Program-made: the position numbers and the translations under genes
Shown here: positions 51,473-60,395 of the stretch, one piece after another
Layout of the letters: each line of letters opens with the position of its first letter
Position numbering within the stretch: position 1 is the first letter of the stretch
NCBI GenBank assembly: GCA_965220235.1
Contig: OZ244815.1
Location: 806,001 to 870,000 of the forward strand
DNA length: 64,000 bases
Origin: Bin55 sp965220235
Lineage (GTDB): Bacteria > Pseudomonadota > Gammaproteobacteria > Pseudomonadales > Azotimanducaceae
Direction: 5' to 3'
Notes under the pieces: model-generated
The model's database searches: none
Told to the model about the DNA's origin: nothing
The model's input: the letters and a program-made list of their open reading frames with translations, nothing else

Positions 51473-54198
51473 TCGCCGAGTCGCTTCAACAGCACGTCCA
51501 TCGCGCGCGTAAATCGGTCGCGCAGAGGCTGTTCACCATGCGCGACCGCAACCCAGTCCCGAATTAACCCTTCCGCGACATCCTTCTGTGATGCTTCGCT
51601 TCGCCCCATCGTAGTGGCTAGGTCGCCTACACGCAGTTGGAGACGACGCTCTTCGTCCTCGGTTGTTGCAGGTTCGATCTCCGCTTGAATCTCAGCACGA
51701 AGTACGATGTCTCTAAGCTTCGAGTCATCAGTGAGTGGCGTGCGAGATTCGAATAGCACCATGTCGTTCTGGACCGCGTCATACCATTCAACTGGAATCG
51801 GTGAGTCGCTCGTTTCGTAACCCGCGAGTTCTGCATCTTTTTCGAGGAGTAGTTTCAATCGTTCGCTAGCTTGCATCTGCATTGCAGCCAACTTGCGATC
51901 TGCGAGAATATCGTCGACTTGTGCGAGCTTGCGATCTAAGTCCTTTTTGATTCGCGCTGGTAAGACGAGTTCAGCCAGTTGTTCCTCAACTTCGTGAACT
52001 GCATTGACATCGAACTGTTGTTTGCCGCCACTAGCGCGACGTAGCAGCTTATCGACCATGTCTTTCGCCTGATCGATATTCTTCGAAATCGTCTCTTTAC
52101 GCTCTTCGCGCTGTACGCGACGCGTCTCAAAAACCGAGTTACAGAGAGTTCGGAATTCGTTCCAAAGTCGCTCCTCTGCCTTATGGAAGGTTGGACCGAC
52201 GGCTTTCCACTCAGCCTGTAGACCTTTAATCGCGTCGATGCGTTCTTGATCGTCCAGCCCTTCTTCGTTACAGACTTCTTTGGCTCTCTCTATGAGCGCT
52301 TCCTTCGCTTTGCTCGTTTCCTGACGATGCTTGATTAAGCGATCGCGAACGGTCTGATACGCATTGAAGAACCGTTTGTTAACCGCTCGACTGCGAGATC
52401 GGTCGGTATCACCGACTTCCTTGAATTGTTTAAGGTGTTGACTGAGTACGTGTTGTACCTCTCGCCAATCTGGCGCGTCCCAATCGGTGTCTTCGATGAC
52501 GTTTTCTAGTTCTCTCGCCAACACTTCCTTTCGATTCGTGTTCGCGATACGTTCTTGTTTCTGCTCCTCAAACCATTCGGCGCAAACTTGCCACGCGCCT
52601 TCAGCAGCGTCGTCGTAGCGCTTTTGTAGCGTGATCTCGTCACGATTGCTAGGTGGTCCGAGCGCATTCCAATCAGCTCGTAAGGCACGTACCTGGTCAA
52701 ACTGCTGTTGCGGCGGTAACGGTGAGTCTCGCAACGTTTCAATCTTGCCGCAAAGCTCCTCGCGTTTCGGCAGCGTGGCGAATGCTTTCCAGTTCAGCAA
52801 CTGTTTGAGTTCCGCAGCGAATGGCGCAAGGAGGTCATATTGGCGTTTACGCGCCCCTTCTGGCAAGCGGAGAATTAAATTGCGCGCATGACGTTCGGTA
52901 TTGATGGCTTGCTGTAACGCACCTTCTTGGATCTTGTCTTTGAGTGTCGGTAATGTTTCGTCAATATCCTTCAGTGTCTCCTCGAAAAGTTGATCGACAC
53001 GTTGCGTGATGTCTTGGCAATGCGCACTGATCTCGGTGAGCTGTTGACGCCACCTTTCTTGAGTTTCGGTATCGAGTGAAACAAAGTCGCGATGTTCCAT
53101 GAATCGCTCGACGTTTTGCCGTTGATCCTTGGCAAGTTTGCTCACTCGCCAAACTTTACCCCAGTTTTCCTTCACTTTGAGATCAGGTATCGCCAATTCG
53201 ACAGCGGTGAGTTTGTCGAATCGTTCCGTGAGACGATCTCGAGCGACACCGTGTTTCTGTTCCGAGCGAATCTGAGCCGTTAGTTCAAAGAACTGATTGG
53301 ATAGTTCTAAGGGAACTTTCTGAACTCGTAGCGCTTCAAGCCATGCTTTTTCGGCTTCTTCCAGCGCATCGGTTTGATTCTCGGCGGCGTTTAGTTCCGC
53401 GATGATGGCGGTAAAGCGCTCGGGATCTTCCGCGATTTCCTCATTCGACTTGGCGCGACGCGGAAAGCGTGTTCTCAGCATGTCGAGATCGAGGTTCTCA
53501 ACGCCAAATTCGTGTAGTCGGCTGTTCAGATCTGTCAACTCATCGAGTAGTTCAGACCAACTGTTCTCCTGAGCGTCGCGCAGCGAAGCGTAATGGGCAT
53601 CAGTCGCGGTGGTGCGAGTTGCTGACTCAATGAGCTGCTCGGCTCGCGAAAGCGTTTCATCCCGACTGGCTTGGAGGCGTTTGACTTCGCTCAGACGATC
53701 GCGAATGAAACGATTGACGGATTTGTCTTTATTACGAGAGATTCTCTCGCAATGGCTTAAGACGTCCACATTTGCAACGAGTGCTACCGCATCGTGCCGC
53801 ACGGTCGCTGAGCTAGCGAGGAAGATCGTTTCGGCGATTGCTTGAGTTGAAGACTGCTGCTGTGCGATCTCCGCAAGTTCCGCACCGCTCTTGATGTGTT
53901 CGAGCATGTAGTTTCGAACGATTTCACGACTCAATAGCGGGTGTTTAGTGTCGATCTGTGCACAGACAAGCTGTACCGCCTCGTTCGCGAGATCTTGATC
54001 GTCTAAGAATTTGGACACATCGTCAATCGACGTTAGACGGTGAAGTGCGGCTGTTCTGACTCTGACGTTCTCGTCGTCTTGAGCGAGCGAAAGTATGATG
54101 TCTTGATCTGAGCTAGTCAGCGTTTCCAAGGCTTCCAATCGCTTTTCTGCGTTGGGGTGATCTAACCTCGGTTTTCGATTGAAGATACGATCGAGCAC
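51469..54198 (-). CDS. DUF349 repeat protein
   Basis: A 909-residue, highly charged, almost entirely helical protein. Repeated segments around a conserved tryptophan (RADWNALGPPSNRDE, QAEWKAVGPTFHKAE and others) identify the DUF349 family, built from coiled-coil-like repeats. The N-terminal about 100 residues look like a HEAT-like domain (LDHPNAEKRLEALETLTSSDQDIILSL). Function unknown; large DUF349 proteins in other bacteria are envelope- or RNA-associated by suggestion only. No signal peptide. Confidence 0.88.
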   Translation of the reverse strand: MLDRIFNRKPRLDHPNAEKRLEALETLTSSDQDIILSLAQDDENVRVRTAALHRLTSIDDVSKFLDDQDLANEAVQLVCAQIDTKHPLLSREIVRNYMLEHIKSGAELAEIAQQQSSTQAIAETIFLASSATVRHDAVALVANVDVLSHCERISRNKDKSVNRFIRDRLSEVKRLQASRDETLSRAEQLIESATRTTATDAHYASLRDAQENSWSELLDELTDLNSRLHEFGVENLDLDMLRTRFPRRAKSNEEIAEDPERFTAIIAELNAAENQTDALEEAEKAWLEALRVQKVPLELSNQFFELTAQIRSEQKHGVARDRLTERFDKLTAVELAIPDLKVKENWGKVWRVSKLAKDQRQNVERFMEHRDFVSLDTETQERWRQQLTEISAHCQDITQRVDQLFEETLKDIDETLPTLKDKIQEGALQQAINTERHARNLILRLPEGARKRQYDLLAPFAAELKQLLNWKAFATLPKREELCGKIETLRDSPLPPQQQFDQVRALRADWNALGPPSNRDEITLQKRYDDAAEGAWQVCAEWFEEQKQERIANTNRKEVLARELENVIEDTDWDAPDWREVQHVLSQHLKQFKEVGDTDRSRSRAVNKRFFNAYQTVRDRLIKHRQETSKAKEALIERAKEVCNEEGLDDQERIDAIKGLQAEWKAVGPTFHKAEERLWNEFRTLCNSVFETRRVQREERKETISKNIDQAKDMVDKLLRRASGGKQQFDVNAVHEVEEQLAELVLPARIKKDLDRKLAQVDDILADRKLAAMQMQASERLKLLLEKDAELAGYETSDSPIPVEWYDAVQNDMVLFESRTPLTDDSKLRDIVLRAEIQAEIEPATTEDEERRLQLRVGDLATTMGRSEASQKDVAEGLIRDWVAVAHGEQPLRDRFTRAMDVLLKRLGD

Positions 54199-54389
54199 GA
54201 TACTTATTGTTACAAATTCACAACGACGATGAGGGTCCCGGTAATGATGACCCTAGCGAACGTTAGGCTTAGACAAGGACATAATCATATTTTTAAAAAG
54301 GTTCCGACGAAACCACGTGGCGAAACAAGACAGTCACTATCATCGTCCAAATCGGATGGGGAATGTCATCATGAAACGAGGTTTTGAGT

Positions 54390-55283
54390 ATGGCGCGATG
54401 GGATAAACCCACAACAGGCAACATTCCAGAATGGTTTTGGACGAGCGTTGAGACGCAAGCGGAACCATCGACCGTAGAGGTCGAGGATTGTGATGTCGCG
54501 TATCAGACTTGGGGGAGTCCGAGTGACGGACCGGGCGTCTTACTGATCCACGGGATGAACGCGCACAAACACTGGTGGGATTTCATCGCACCACAACTCT
54601 TACCCGAGCACTATGTTGTGGCGATGGACCTAACGGGCATGGGTGATTCAGATTTTCGGTACGAGTACGACGCTGAAACCTATAGCGCGGAGATTGTCGG
54701 TGTCTGTGATGCAGCGGGATTAGACGACCGGGTAATTTTGGTCGGGCACAGTTTTGGTGGTCGTATGGCAACCAAAGCCGCAAGTGTTAAAACCGAACGC
54801 TTTGGCTCACTCGTCCTTGTCGACTCTGGGATTAGGCATCCGGACGAACCTGAACCCGACTATCCGATGATGGGCGGCGGACGCGCGAAGGTCTATCCAA
54901 GTCGAGAGGCAGCGGAAGCAAGATTTCGTTTGTTTCCGCCTCAACCGTGTGCCAATGAGTATCTGCTTACATACATCGCGCGGAAGTCTCTGCTGTACCT
55001 TGATGGCGGTTGGGGTTGGAAATTTGACGAGGAGCTACCGCTCGTCCTCAAAGATGCAGAAGCGACCCCTGAGGATTTCACAGGATTACAGCTACCAGTG
55101 GCGCTTATCTATGGCGCTAACAGCATGTCGTTTACGGAGCAGACTCGAAGTTACGTTGAGTCGCTTGTGCCTAATCTCGTCGCTACGGAATGTGTAGAGG
55201 ACGCACAGCACCATGTGTTTCTCGATCAACCGTTGGCGTTCGTCAAAGCGCTACGTCGAGTGCTTACGACTCTCACTGATTAA
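54390..55283 (+). CDS. Alpha/beta hydrolase
   Basis: A 297-residue hydrolase starting at the ATG at 54390 (TTG at 54384 is possible). The fold is shown by GVLLIHGMNAHKHWWDFIAPQL, the nucleophile elbow GHSFGGRM with serine, and the histidine in DAQHHVFLDQP. The serine nucleophile indicates an esterase, lipase or C-C hydrolase rather than an epoxide hydrolase. Substrate unknown. Confidence 0.88.
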   Translation: MARWDKPTTGNIPEWFWTSVETQAEPSTVEVEDCDVAYQTWGSPSDGPGVLLIHGMNAHKHWWDFIAPQLLPEHYVVAMDLTGMGDSDFRYEYDAETYSAEIVGVCDAAGLDDRVILVGHSFGGRMATKAASVKTERFGSLVLVDSGIRHPDEPEPDYPMMGGGRAKVYPSREAAEARFRLFPPQPCANEYLLTYIARKSLLYLDGGWGWKFDEELPLVLKDAEATPEDFTGLQLPVALIYGANSMSFTEQTRSYVESLVPNLVATECVEDAQHHVFLDQPLAFVKALRRVLTTLTD

Positions 55284-55289
55284 TTCTGG

Positions 55290-55308
55290 AGTTCACGCGT
55301 AGTGAACT
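55290..55308. terminator. Hairpin after the alpha/beta hydrolase gene
   Basis: AGTTCAC-GCGTA-GTGAACT is a perfect 7-bp stem directly after the stop at 55283. No U-tract, so a weak or stem-only terminator. Confidence 0.4.
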
Positions 55309-55415
55309 TAGGAGAATCCTTAGCATCCGCGCATTAGAACGCGAACGCGCCTAGTGGGTGTTGCGCTCGAGCGAATTTACTCGAAGTTTCGTCGACCCCC
55401 ACGAATGGATCGGGT

Positions 55416-56687
55416 TCACCAATCGCCTTTATCCCACTGAATTCCACCGCCGATTTGGTAGTCAGCGACGTTCTGTTCGAAGAACGCGACTTGCTTTTGC
55501 TGATCGATGGTTCGTGTCATCCATGGGAATGGATTCGAAGGCGCGTCGTATTGCCCGGGTAGCTGCAACGAAGCGAATCGACGATTTGCTATGTATTGCA
55601 GATACGTCGTCATCAGTTCAACGTTCATACCTTGAATACCGCTTGGCATCGAGTCATGCGCGAACGCGACTTCAAGCTCAAGACCCTCTTTGATCATGCG
55701 AATCGCCGTGCCTTGCATTTCAGCATCCCAAAGATGTGGGTTCTCTTGTTTGATTTGATTGATCATGTCGAGCCCGAAATTGATGTGCATCGATTCGTCA
55801 CGCATGATCATTTCGAACTGCTTCGCAGTATTGATCATCTTGCCTTCGCGCGCCATTGATAAGATGAGGGCGAAGCCGCAGTAGAAAAATATGCCTTCAA
55901 CAACGCAGTAATAGGCAATCAGATTTTCAAGAAGTCGTCGATCTGACGCTAACGTACCGGTATTGAAATTTGGATCCGTGAGCAAGCTGGTCTGTTTGAG
56001 CGCCCAAGCTGACTTGTCGCCCACCGACTTAATTTCTCGGTACATGTTGAAGAGTTCACTTTCGTCCATCCCAAGCGACTCAATGCAGTATTGATACGCA
56101 TGCGTATGGAGTGCCTCTTCGCTTGCCTGTAACAGCAGGTAGTTTCGACATTCCGGGTTGGTGATAAGGCGGTAAACGCCTAGAACGATGTTATTTGCAA
56201 CGAGAGAATCAGCCGTTGCGAAGAAGCCTAGGCTACGTTTTACGACTTGACGCTCTTCTTCGGTCAGTATCCCTTCACTCTTCCACTGGGTGATGTCATC
56301 TTGCATCGGTATTTCATCTGGCATCCAGTGGTTCTTACGTGCAAGTAGGTATTTCTCCCAAGCCCAGACATATTTGAATGGAATCAACTGGTTTAGGTCT
56401 GCGCGACAGTTGATCATCGCCTTTTCGTCGACCTCTACTCGCTGCGTTGTAGCGAACGCATTTACAAGGTCGTCGCCCATACCAAGATTTGAGCGTTCGC
56501 TATTCGCCAAGTCGCCAACCTTGATTGGCGTAGGCTCAGCGGGGGTAAGCGAGGGAGCGGGCGGGGTTTTCCTTAAGATCGGTGTTGGTTTGTCGACTGA
56601 TTCTTGTCGTGTTTCTACGTTCGGGACTGTTTCTTCGTCCGTGTCCCACTTTGCCAACCGCATAAGTCTCGATCTCCCTTTAGCCAT
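55416..56687 (-). CDS. nrdB: Ribonucleotide reductase class Ia, beta subunit
   Basis: A 423-residue radical-generating subunit that with NrdA makes deoxynucleotides. Diiron ligands are visible: an EEALH segment (E and H) with the tyrosyl radical candidate four residues after the histidine (HTHAYQY), and RDESMH later. The C-terminus ends with the short tail that binds NrdA (GGGIQWDKGDW). About 80 N-terminal residues are extra, low-complexity and proline-rich. It lies 169 bp downstream of nrdA in the same direction. Confidence 0.95.
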   Translation of the reverse strand: MAKGRSRLMRLAKWDTDEETVPNVETRQESVDKPTPILRKTPPAPSLTPAEPTPIKVGDLANSERSNLGMGDDLVNAFATTQRVEVDEKAMINCRADLNQLIPFKYVWAWEKYLLARKNHWMPDEIPMQDDITQWKSEGILTEEERQVVKRSLGFFATADSLVANNIVLGVYRLITNPECRNYLLLQASEEALHTHAYQYCIESLGMDESELFNMYREIKSVGDKSAWALKQTSLLTDPNFNTGTLASDRRLLENLIAYYCVVEGIFFYCGFALILSMAREGKMINTAKQFEMIMRDESMHINFGLDMINQIKQENPHLWDAEMQGTAIRMIKEGLELEVAFAHDSMPSGIQGMNVELMTTYLQYIANRRFASLQLPGQYDAPSNPFPWMTRTIDQQKQVAFFEQNVADYQIGGGIQWDKGDW

Positions 56688-56856
56688 ATGTAGCCGTACT
56701 GACTAGCGGGAATTCCTGAGTTAGATAAAGCTCCGCCGTTGTTAGTACTAAGCTAACATGCTATTTATATTCTAAAAAAGCGAAACGAGTAGCTTCTTGT
56801 TAATAGTTACGCGAGTGTTCAAGTAACTGTGACGCGGCGTCCGTCCAGCGTGTGCT

Positions 56857-59838
56857 TCAACCAGCGCACGACTCGCACGTCGGATCGTTGACATCGCAAA
56901 ACTCATAGTCGGCTTCATCATCGTTGACCGCAGCCGTTGACTGCGGCTTTGATTGCGTTGCGGACGTTTGGTTTTCTTTGGTCGACGCCTTACTTTCCGC
57001 ATCGACGAATCGCAACCGCGCATCGACTGAAGATGTCTTTTCGACGCTCGTAGCGCTACGAGAATGGAGGTAATAGGTCGTTTTAAGCCCAAGTTTCCAC
57101 GCGTTTAGGTACCAGAGCTTCACCTCGCGTGGCGAAACCCCTCGACTGGGGTCAACATACAGATTCAGGGACTGACTCTGATCGATCCACTTTTGCCGAC
57201 GAGCGGCGCATTCGATTAAAGCCGGATTACCAACTTCGAACGCGGATTTGTAAAGGTCCTTTAACTCCTGCGGAATGGATTCGATCGCGTTTAAATCGCC
57301 ATCAAGATCCATGATTTGGTCGTACAACTCAGCAGACCACACTCCTAACGCTTTTAGATCGGCGGTCAGGTACGGGTTAATGACCTGGAATTCCCCCGAC
57401 ATGTTCTGTTTTACGAACGTATTCATGAAGAATGGTTCGATCGAAGCGACCGAGCCTACGATATTCGCGATCGTGGCGGTCGGCGCAATGGCCATCACGT
57501 TGGAATTGCGCATGCCTTGTTGCTTCAGTTTGTCGCGCAATTCATCCCATTGCATGGTTTGAGAGTAATCGAGCAGGGAGTGTGCTGCGCCTCGCTCCTC
57601 TTCAAGAAGCTTGAGAGAATCAATCGGCAAGATCCCCTGGTGCCATAGTGAGCCTTCGAATGATGGGTAGGAGCCACGCTCAAGTGCTAAATCGCTAGAA
57701 GCTTCGATCGCATAGTAAGAAATCGACTCCATAGAGTGATCGGCGAACTCGATCGCTTTATCGGAATCGTAGGGTGCTCGACGACGATACAAGACGTCCT
57801 GGAAGCCCATTAACCCCAGTCCAATAGGTCGATGACGCTCATTGGAATTGGCCGCCTTGTCGACTGCGTAGAAATTGATATCGATCACGTTGTCCAGCAT
57901 GCGAATACCGGTACGTACGGTTCTGCGAAGGGCTTCCTGATCGATTTCACCAGTGTCGTCGACATGCTTGATGAGATTGATGGAACCAAGATTGCATACA
58001 GCGATCTCGTCGCGTGAGGTGTTTAGCGTGATTTCCGTACAGAGATTTGATGAATGAACACGACCAACGTGGCGTTGCGGCGAACGGATGTTGCAGGGAT
58101 CCTTAAACGTGATCCATGGATGACCAGTTTCTGCGAGTGCTCGCAACATCGACTTCCAAAGGTCGTTTGCTCTGACCCGCTTCGACAGGCTGATCTCTCC
58201 GGTTACAGCGTCGTTTTCGTACCTTTCATATCGCTCTTCAAACGCACTACCGTACAAATCGTGCAAGTCCGGAACGTCGCTCGGTGAGAACAACGTCCAA
58301 TACCCGTCCTCTTCTACACGCTTCATGAACAAATCAGGAATCCAATTCGCGGTATTCATGTTCGGCGTTCGCCGCATCGGATCGCCAGTGTTTTTGCGCA
58401 GGTCTAGGAACTCTTCGATGTCAAGATGCCAGGTTTCTAGGTAACTGCAGACAGCACCTGCTCGCTTACCGCCTTGATTTACGGCTTTTGCAGTTGCATC
58501 AACGACTTTGATAAACGGTACGACGCCATCGGATTTTCCGTTGGTACCTTTGATTTCGGAGCCCATCGCCCGGACGGGTGTCCAGTCATTCCCCATACCA
58601 CCAGCCCATTTCTGCAGCATTGCATTACCGTAAATCTGGGCACCGAAAATCGAATCGAGGTCGTCCTCGACGGTTGAAATGTAACAAGAGGACAGCTGAG
58701 GATGGCACGTCCCTGCGTTGAACAAGGTCGGCGTTGATGAGATGAACCGGAACGAAGAGAGCACGTCATAGAACTCGATTGCTCGCTCTTCGCGATCTTG
58801 CTCGTCGATCGCCAAGAACATGGCCACGCGCATCCAAAAAACTTGCGGCATTTCAAAGCGAATACCGTCCGATTGAAGCACATAGCGATCGTAGATCACC
58901 TGTAAGCCGTGGAAGTCGAATTGTCTATCTCGATCAGCGACGAGCGCATGCCCGAGTTTCGATAGATCGTAATCCAGCAAACGAGGATCGATGAGTTCTT
59001 TCTTTACACCGAATTCGAGCGTGTGTTGCAGAATAACGGCATACGCATCGTCTAAGTCGGAGTGATTTTCTGGTACAAACGAGCGTCCACCGATCGGTAT
59101 GTCGAGCAACTTCAGACACTCTTCACGCAGCTGAATCAACATGAATCGAGCAGCGATCGTGTCGTAGTTTGGATCAACTTTGATCATGTCGGTCGCGGTA
59201 TCAACCATTGCCTGTCTGAGCTCGTGCTCTGGCATGCCTTCACGAATATTTCGTCGTATGTTCTCGACGATCAGGTGGTCGTCAATGTCAAGGACGCCAT
59301 CACAAGCTTCGTCAACATGCTGATGCAATCGCACCCAATCCACGGGGACGCGTTCACCATCGTTAGTGATAACGTGAACAAGGGGTTCGCTCTCGGTTTG
59401 CATCAAGGACTGACTGTCTCGATCCTCTTTGCGTTGCTGGCGATACTTTGAGTAGCACTCTGCTACCGCTCGCTGTTCTGAGTCGATCAGACGAGCTATG
59501 ACGTTATCTTGGATCTCTTCAATATGAATATGCCCGCCTTGCGGGTAGCGCGAAATGAGGCTTTCGTGTACGTTGCTCGTGATGCGGTCGACGAGCTCTT
59601 GGATACTCGGCGTGTTTGTGGTTTCCGTGCCTAGCTCGCTAACGTAAGCCTTCTCAATCGCGTTAAAAATACGCTTTCGGTCGAACGGTATGGTTTGATG
59701 ATTACGCTTGATAACGTTCCATACGCCGGGTGGCGAAATCTCCGGATGCTTGGCGCTACCGTTGCTAGTCATCGCGTTGCCATTGGCTTGTTCAGATCGT
59801 AAATTAAGGACAGATTGCGCTTGAAGTTCCTCTGGCAT
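56857..59838 (-). CDS. nrdA: Ribonucleotide reductase class Ia, alpha subunit with two ATP-cone domains
   Basis: A 993-residue catalytic subunit. Two ATP-cone domains are at about residues 39-135 (WNVIKRNHQTIPFDRKRIFNAIEKAY) and 153-245 (VITNDGERVPVDWVRLHQHVDEAC), where E. coli NrdA has only one; the cones set activity by ATP/dATP. Catalytic features: FNAGTCHPQLSSC, the NLCTEITLN segment with the radical cysteine, AVCNLGSINL, and the C-terminal CDVNDPTCESCAG with redox cysteines. The start at 59838 has GGAG eight bases upstream. A LexA-like box lies 19 bp before it. Confidence 0.95.
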   Translation of the reverse strand: MPEELQAQSVLNLRSEQANGNAMTSNGSAKHPEISPPGVWNVIKRNHQTIPFDRKRIFNAIEKAYVSELGTETTNTPSIQELVDRITSNVHESLISRYPQGGHIHIEEIQDNVIARLIDSEQRAVAECYSKYRQQRKEDRDSQSLMQTESEPLVHVITNDGERVPVDWVRLHQHVDEACDGVLDIDDHLIVENIRRNIREGMPEHELRQAMVDTATDMIKVDPNYDTIAARFMLIQLREECLKLLDIPIGGRSFVPENHSDLDDAYAVILQHTLEFGVKKELIDPRLLDYDLSKLGHALVADRDRQFDFHGLQVIYDRYVLQSDGIRFEMPQVFWMRVAMFLAIDEQDREERAIEFYDVLSSFRFISSTPTLFNAGTCHPQLSSCYISTVEDDLDSIFGAQIYGNAMLQKWAGGMGNDWTPVRAMGSEIKGTNGKSDGVVPFIKVVDATAKAVNQGGKRAGAVCSYLETWHLDIEEFLDLRKNTGDPMRRTPNMNTANWIPDLFMKRVEEDGYWTLFSPSDVPDLHDLYGSAFEERYERYENDAVTGEISLSKRVRANDLWKSMLRALAETGHPWITFKDPCNIRSPQRHVGRVHSSNLCTEITLNTSRDEIAVCNLGSINLIKHVDDTGEIDQEALRRTVRTGIRMLDNVIDINFYAVDKAANSNERHRPIGLGLMGFQDVLYRRRAPYDSDKAIEFADHSMESISYYAIEASSDLALERGSYPSFEGSLWHQGILPIDSLKLLEEERGAAHSLLDYSQTMQWDELRDKLKQQGMRNSNVMAIAPTATIANIVGSVASIEPFFMNTFVKQNMSGEFQVINPYLTADLKALGVWSAELYDQIMDLDGDLNAIESIPQELKDLYKSAFEVGNPALIECAARRQKWIDQSQSLNLYVDPSRGVSPREVKLWYLNAWKLGLKTTYYLHSRSATSVEKTSSVDARLRFVDAESKASTKENQTSATQSKPQSTAAVNDDEADYEFCDVNDPTCESCAG

Positions 59839-59857
59839 CGCAGCTCCGGTTGTGAAC

Positions 59858-59877
59858 TACTGATTATATATTCAGTA
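59858..59877. promoter_or_regulatory. LexA-type SOS box in front of nrdA
   Basis: TACTGATTATATATTCAGTA matches the E. coli LexA consensus at 17 of 20 positions, including both CTG and CAG arms at the right distance. With flanking bases the palindrome is even longer. It ends 19 bp upstream of the nrdA ATG and contains TATAAT on the minus strand (59863-59868), which could be the -10, so LexA would cover the promoter. Confidence 0.7.
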
Positions 59878-60395
59878 GTACAGTTTGATGTGTACTTGAC
59901 TCGTTTACTAGTATGTGGGTTGGGTTCGGACGTCCGTGCCATGAACCAGTGTCATATGAGTCTTCCGTGACGAGTCGCATTCTAACAACTAGCGTCACCT
60001 TATTCAAGAACGATTTTGCAGAGACTTAAATGGTTGCAACCTTCGTGCTCTCGGCGTGATTTCTTAGCGGTATGTCGCGATATCGTAAAAACTAGGTAAA
60101 AATCAATTTCTTGATGGTGTAGGTCTTAACGTTGCTAACAAAAGACTTGGGTGTTGATTGCTCAATCACTTGACCTTCGGAACGGTGAATCGCACTTCGC
60201 TTTGATTTTTCTGTAGTAATAAGCTTGTAAAGGCTTCGAAATTAGGCTCTCAATTTAGTGTTTATGAACGTAATATGACATCCCAAAGACGATGTAAAGA
60301 GCTTGTTTCAGTACATTGAAAAAAGCGAAATTGTGACGTCGAAAATTGTGATAGTCGAGTTCGCGAATTGAGAACTTTGAGGATGGGATCAAAAG
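59878..60395. other. Long intergenic region between nrdA and the ankyrin gene
   Basis: A 518-bp stretch between divergent genes with no credible open frame. It holds the upstream part of the nrdA promoter on one side. On the other side, near the ankyrin gene, two adjacent copies of a 15-16 bp sequence (AAATTGTGA followed by a stretch ending GTCGA) lie at 60328-60342 and 60343-60358. Otherwise I see nothing in it. Confidence 0.5.
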
